DNA of 64,000 nucleotides from an uncultured Bacteroidia bacterium. Lineage in GTDB: Bacteria > Bacteroidota > Bacteroidia > Bacteroidales > F082. The stretch spans positions 156,314 to 220,313 of the forward strand of contig CADCIH010000009.1 of assembly GCA_902801465.1 (NCBI GenBank). The letters run 5' to 3'. Shown here piece by piece: positions 61,340-64,000 of the stretch. The stretch's first letter is position 1, and every line of letters begins with the position of its first letter. Below the pieces are notes generated by a model that worked only from the letters and a program-made list of their open reading frames with translations, had not been told where the DNA came from and did no database searches. Position numbers and translations under genes: made by a program.

Positions 61340-62281
61340 ATGGAACACATCGAATGCCTCATCATCGGCTCCGGTCCCGCCGGTTACACCGCAGCCATCT
61401 ATACCTGCCGCGCCGACATCAAAACAGTTGTCTATGAAGGAATGCAACCGGGCGGACAACTTACGCAAACCACTGAGATCGAAAACTTCCCAGGCTATCC
61501 CAAAGGCATCAACGGTCCCGATATGATGGAGGAGATCCGTCAGCAGGCACTTCGCTTCGGTGCTGAGATCCGCGAAGGCGAAGTCACCGCTATCGACGCC
61601 TCACAACGGCCTTTCAAGGTGACTACCGAATATGACGGCGAACTGCTGGCCGACAGCATCATCGTCTCAACAGGGGCCTCGGCGCGCTACCTCGGAATCC
61701 CCAGCGAAGAGGAATTCAAAGGCGGCGGCGTGTCGGCCTGCGCCACCTGCGACGGCTTCTTCTACAAAGGAAAAGATGTGGCAGTGGTAGGCGGCGGCGA
61801 TACCGCATGCGAGGACGCCACCTATCTGTCCAAACTCTGCAACAAGGTCTATCTCATCGTCCGCCGTGACGTGCTCCGTGCCTCCAAAGCCATGCAACAC
61901 CGCGTGCTCAATACGCCTAATATCGAAGTGCTTTGGAAACATCAGACCAAGGAACTCTTCGGCGAACAGCAGGGCTTCATGAAGAAACTCAAAGGCGCTG
62001 TGCTCTACCATAGCGACACCAAAGAGGAACGCACCATTTATGTGGATGGTTTCTTCGAGGCTATCGGCCATACCCCCAATACGGAGCCGTTCAAAGGTTT
62101 GTTGGACATGGACGAAGAAGGATACATCATCACCAAGCCAAAGTCAACCGCTACCAACGTGGAAGGCATCTTCGCTTGTGGCGACTGCCAGGACCGCATC
62201 TATCGCCAAGCCATCGTGGCTGCCGGCACCGGCGCCATGGCCGGCATCGAAGTGGAGCGCTATTTAATGTCTGTTCGTTAA
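61340..62281 (+). CDS. trxB: thioredoxin-disulfide reductase
   Basis: An NADPH-dependent flavoenzyme that reduces thioredoxin. The 313 residues show the FAD motif LIIGSGPAGYTAAIY, the redox pair CATC in SACATCDGFFYKGKDVAVVG, the NADPH motif GGGDTACEDA, and the C-terminal FAD motif GIFACGDCQDRIYRQAIVAA. Length is normal for the low-molecular-weight type. Confidence 0.96.
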   Translation: MEHIECLIIGSGPAGYTAAIYTCRADIKTVVYEGMQPGGQLTQTTEIENFPGYPKGINGPDMMEEIRQQALRFGAEIREGEVTAIDASQRPFKVTTEYDGELLADSIIVSTGASARYLGIPSEEEFKGGGVSACATCDGFFYKGKDVAVVGGGDTACEDATYLSKLCNKVYLIVRRDVLRASKAMQHRVLNTPNIEVLWKHQTKELFGEQQGFMKKLKGAVLYHSDTKEERTIYVDGFFEAIGHTPNTEPFKGLLDMDEEGYIITKPKSTATNVEGIFACGDCQDRIYRQAIVAAGTGAMAGIEVERYLMSVR

Positions 62282-62282
62282 G

Positions 62283-62365
62283 CGCACCCCATCGGGGTGC
62301 CACATCGGTATAAAAAACGCAGCCACCCATAATCCTCCGCACCCCATCGGGGTGCCACATCGGTA
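62283..62365. repeat. two direct copies of a 28-bp palindromic repeat
   Basis: Two identical 28-bp units, at 62283-62310 and 62338-62365, each contain the palindrome GCACCCCATCGGGGTGC followed by CACATCGGTA. A 27-nt spacer separates them. They lie between trxB and the GSCFA gene and look like REP-type elements; the second copy sits 8 nt before the next start codon. Confidence 0.85.
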
Positions 62366-62373
62366 GGAAAAAA

Positions 62374-63324
62374 ATGTTGTTCAGAACCGAAATTAATATC
62401 ACCCCTCTTTCCCAAACCATCTCTTACGGTGACGGCATCCTCTTTCTTGGCTCCTGTTTCGCCGACGAAATCGGCTCCATCTGCCGTGGTCTGGGGTTCA
62501 ACGCCTTGGTGAATCCCTTCGGGGTGCTTTACAACCCCTCCAGCATCGCCCAATCCATCAAACGCCTGCAAAAGGGAACTCCTTTCACCCATGATGATGT
62601 CATCGAAGTGGGAGGGGAGTTCTTTTGCACCTTCAGTCATAACACCGACTTCTGGTGTCCCTCCGAACAAGCTTTGCTCGAAAAGGTCAACAGCCATCTC
62701 GCTGAAGCGTACACCCATTTTCATCAAACCAAATGGGTTGTCGTGAGCCTGGGCACCTCTTGGGCCTTCCGTGATAAAATCACTGGCGGGGTGGTCTCCA
62801 ACTGCCACAAACTCCCCGCCAACCGCTTCGAACGGGTGTTCCTTAGCACAGACCAGTCCGTTACCATCCTGAATAAATTGCTCGAGGCTTTTCCTGACAA
62901 GCAATTCATCTTCACTGTATCACCTCTTCGCCACCTTAAAGACGGACTCCACGAGAACCAGTTGAGCAAAGCATCATTGCTCTTGGCTGTTGATCAAGTC
63001 AGCAAATCCTACGGCAACGCACACTACTTCCCTGCCTACGAAATCCTTCTCGATGAACTTCGCGACTACCGCTTTTACAAGGAAGACATGGTCCATCCTA
63101 CCGACCAAGCCGTTCGCTATATTTGGGAGAAGTTTGTTGAATTCGCCATCGACCCTTCGGAACACCCCGCCATGAAAGCCGCCGAGGAACTCAAGCAAAT
63201 GCTCCAGCACAAGCCGCTCTTCCCCGATAGCGATTCCTATCGCAAGTTTGAGGCGCTGAAGGAATTGAAAATCAAAGAATTTAGGGAAAAATATCCGAAA
63301 GTCATGCCACTTGTCGGTCAATAA
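62374..63324 (+). CDS. GSCFA-domain protein
   Basis: A 316-residue protein of the GSCFA family, which is related to SGNH-type hydrolases. The naming motif is FLGSCFADEIG near residues 26-36, followed by NPFGVLYNPSSIAQSIKRLQ. Further family blocks are VVVSLGTSWAFRD, IFTVSPLRHLKDGLHENQLS and a C-terminal DMVHPTDQAVRYIWEKF, where Asp and His fit the catalytic pair of such hydrolases. The substrate is not known. The start codon lies immediately behind the repeat pair. Confidence 0.9.
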   Translation: MLFRTEINITPLSQTISYGDGILFLGSCFADEIGSICRGLGFNALVNPFGVLYNPSSIAQSIKRLQKGTPFTHDDVIEVGGEFFCTFSHNTDFWCPSEQALLEKVNSHLAEAYTHFHQTKWVVVSLGTSWAFRDKITGGVVSNCHKLPANRFERVFLSTDQSVTILNKLLEAFPDKQFIFTVSPLRHLKDGLHENQLSKASLLLAVDQVSKSYGNAHYFPAYEILLDELRDYRFYKEDMVHPTDQAVRYIWEKFVEFAIDPSEHPAMKAAEELKQMLQHKPLFPDSDSYRKFEALKELKIKEFREKYPKVMPLVGQ

Positions 63325-63338
63325 TCTCCTTGAATTCG

Positions 63339-64000
63339 TCAAGCATGTTTTGCATTATCCTTCTCAAAAACCTCGTTATAATCTTTTCCTTCGGGCGTTT
63401 TGGGTAGATCCTCTTCGGAAACGACAGTGAAAACATAAACCAACTCTTTCTCGGTCTTGGTCTCTCTGAGGTATTGCCGCTTCAACTTCGGCTTTATCCC
63501 TGACAATCCCAACGTTTCTTCCATCTTCCGCTTGAGCGTCTTCTCTGGGGTGTCGCCGAACGCCACGTGCCACCAGTAACGCCTCGCGGTCTCTCCCTTT
63601 CCATTAAGGACATGCAGGTGTACAACGGGGTGTAGCATTTTGTTTCCATTGTGCAACTCCACATACAAAGCCCGGCCCACGATGATTCCCCGCTCGTTGA
63701 CGATGGGCAGAAATTCCATGGGGTTCACCTCGGGCTCAAACTTTCGTGGCCCGTCCGTTGAGGAAGGTGAGTCAACATCATCGATGGTCACTTCTTCTGG
63801 CGTTTGGGCAATCTGATCGATTATGGTTTTAGGGCCTCTTCTTTCCGATGTCGTCCCTATTTCCGCTTGCTTTTCCCGAACCATCAGTGTGAGTTCCATC
63901 GGCTCGTACGACACTTCCTCCACCACAATCCGCTCGGTGCCCTTCAACTCAACGACGTCACCTGCCTTTTTCCCCGTCAGCGCCTTGGCTATGGGAGAAG
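63339..64000 (-). CDS. GreA/GreB C-terminal domain joined to a degenerate Nudix-like domain (5' end off the window)
   Basis: The frame is open to the window edge. Its first residues read SPIAKALTGKKAGDVVELKG, the typical end of the FKBP-like domain of GreA/GreB transcription elongation factors. After a linker of about 60 residues a second domain starts: MEFLPIVNERGIIVGRALYV and KMLHPVVHLHVLNGKGE, which resembles Nudix hydrolases of the isopentenyl-isomerase-like type. The Nudix box is eroded (RKMEETLGL instead of REUxEExGU), so hydrolase activity is doubtful. If the N-terminal coiled coil lies beyond the edge, this is a Gre factor with an unusual C-terminal extension. Confidence 0.7.
   Translation of the reverse strand, partial: SPIAKALTGKKAGDVVELKGTERIVVEEVSYEPMELTLMVREKQAEIGTTSERRGPKTIIDQIAQTPEEVTIDDVDSPSSTDGPRKFEPEVNPMEFLPIVNERGIIVGRALYVELHNGNKMLHPVVHLHVLNGKGETARRYWWHVAFGDTPEKTLKRKMEETLGLSGIKPKLKRQYLRETKTEKELVYVFTVVSEEDLPKTPEGKDYNEVFEKDNAKHA

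Noticed and set aside
62283-62365. CRISPR mini-array with two repeats
   Set aside because: Only two copies, strong internal palindrome, no cas genes; a REP-type repeat fits better.

Overview
The window looks like chromosomal DNA of a member of the Bacteroidota, most likely the order Bacteroidales. The evidence is a complete type IX secretion (T9SS) core operon (porP-porK-porL-porM-porN), a separate PorW/SprE lipoprotein, several secreted proteins with the T9SS sorting tail, DUF3244 and GSCFA proteins, and many promoters with the Bacteroidota -7 box TAnnTTTG. I cannot name the genus. The only RNA gene seen is one tRNA-Pro(GGG). No rRNA, CRISPR array or prophage was found.

Layout. 1-3.2 kb: partial recG, a membrane protein and an EamA-type transporter. 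3.2-9.2 kb: the T9SS core operon, read right to left. 9.2-11.6 kb: rseP and an M23-type envelope protein. 11.7-16.6 kb: three large exported-protein genes, two of them with damaged 5' ends, plus a misplaced copy of the groEL 3' end and terminator. 16.7-17.2 kb: an internally deleted insertion sequence.

17.2-33.3 kb is the main accessory island. It is one long leftward gene run that starts at a promoter near 33,270. It encodes a DUF3244 protein, a lipoprotein, a T9SS cargo, a fibre-like T9SS cargo and a 2151-residue SpvB/FG-GAP/YD-repeat (RHS) protein. Next comes a chain of displaced RHS tip cassettes (20346-21392, 19034-19828, remnant 17980-18099). Each tip follows or precedes a small lipoprotein or membrane protein that fits an immunity role. 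A TPR/transmembrane/helix-turn-helix regulator (33384-35327) lies just upstream, and a direct repeat in front of the island promoter may be its operator. This arrangement resembles a polymorphic toxin-immunity array.

35.4-43 kb is core: groEL, groES, secG, a repeat-type protein, lptE, a sigma-54-type regulator and pheT, all leftward. 43-50.8 kb runs rightward: a Ser/Thr kinase, porW, bactofilin, fabD, a C-terminal processing protease, a DUF177 protein and rpmF. 50.8-64 kb is mixed housekeeping: a PHP phosphatase, a U32 protein, a PspC protein, pgi, a two-component pair, a serine hydrolase, a DEAD-box helicase, menA, tRNA-Pro, trxB, a GSCFA protein and, at the edge, a GreA-type C-terminal domain joined to a degenerate Nudix-like domain.

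A second theme is repeats. Arrays with a 7-bp period, in three flavours (TTTTCCG, AATTCCG, AATTCTT), sit at many gene borders and in two cases supply the start codon of the next gene. Long hairpins and palindromic repeats mark other borders.
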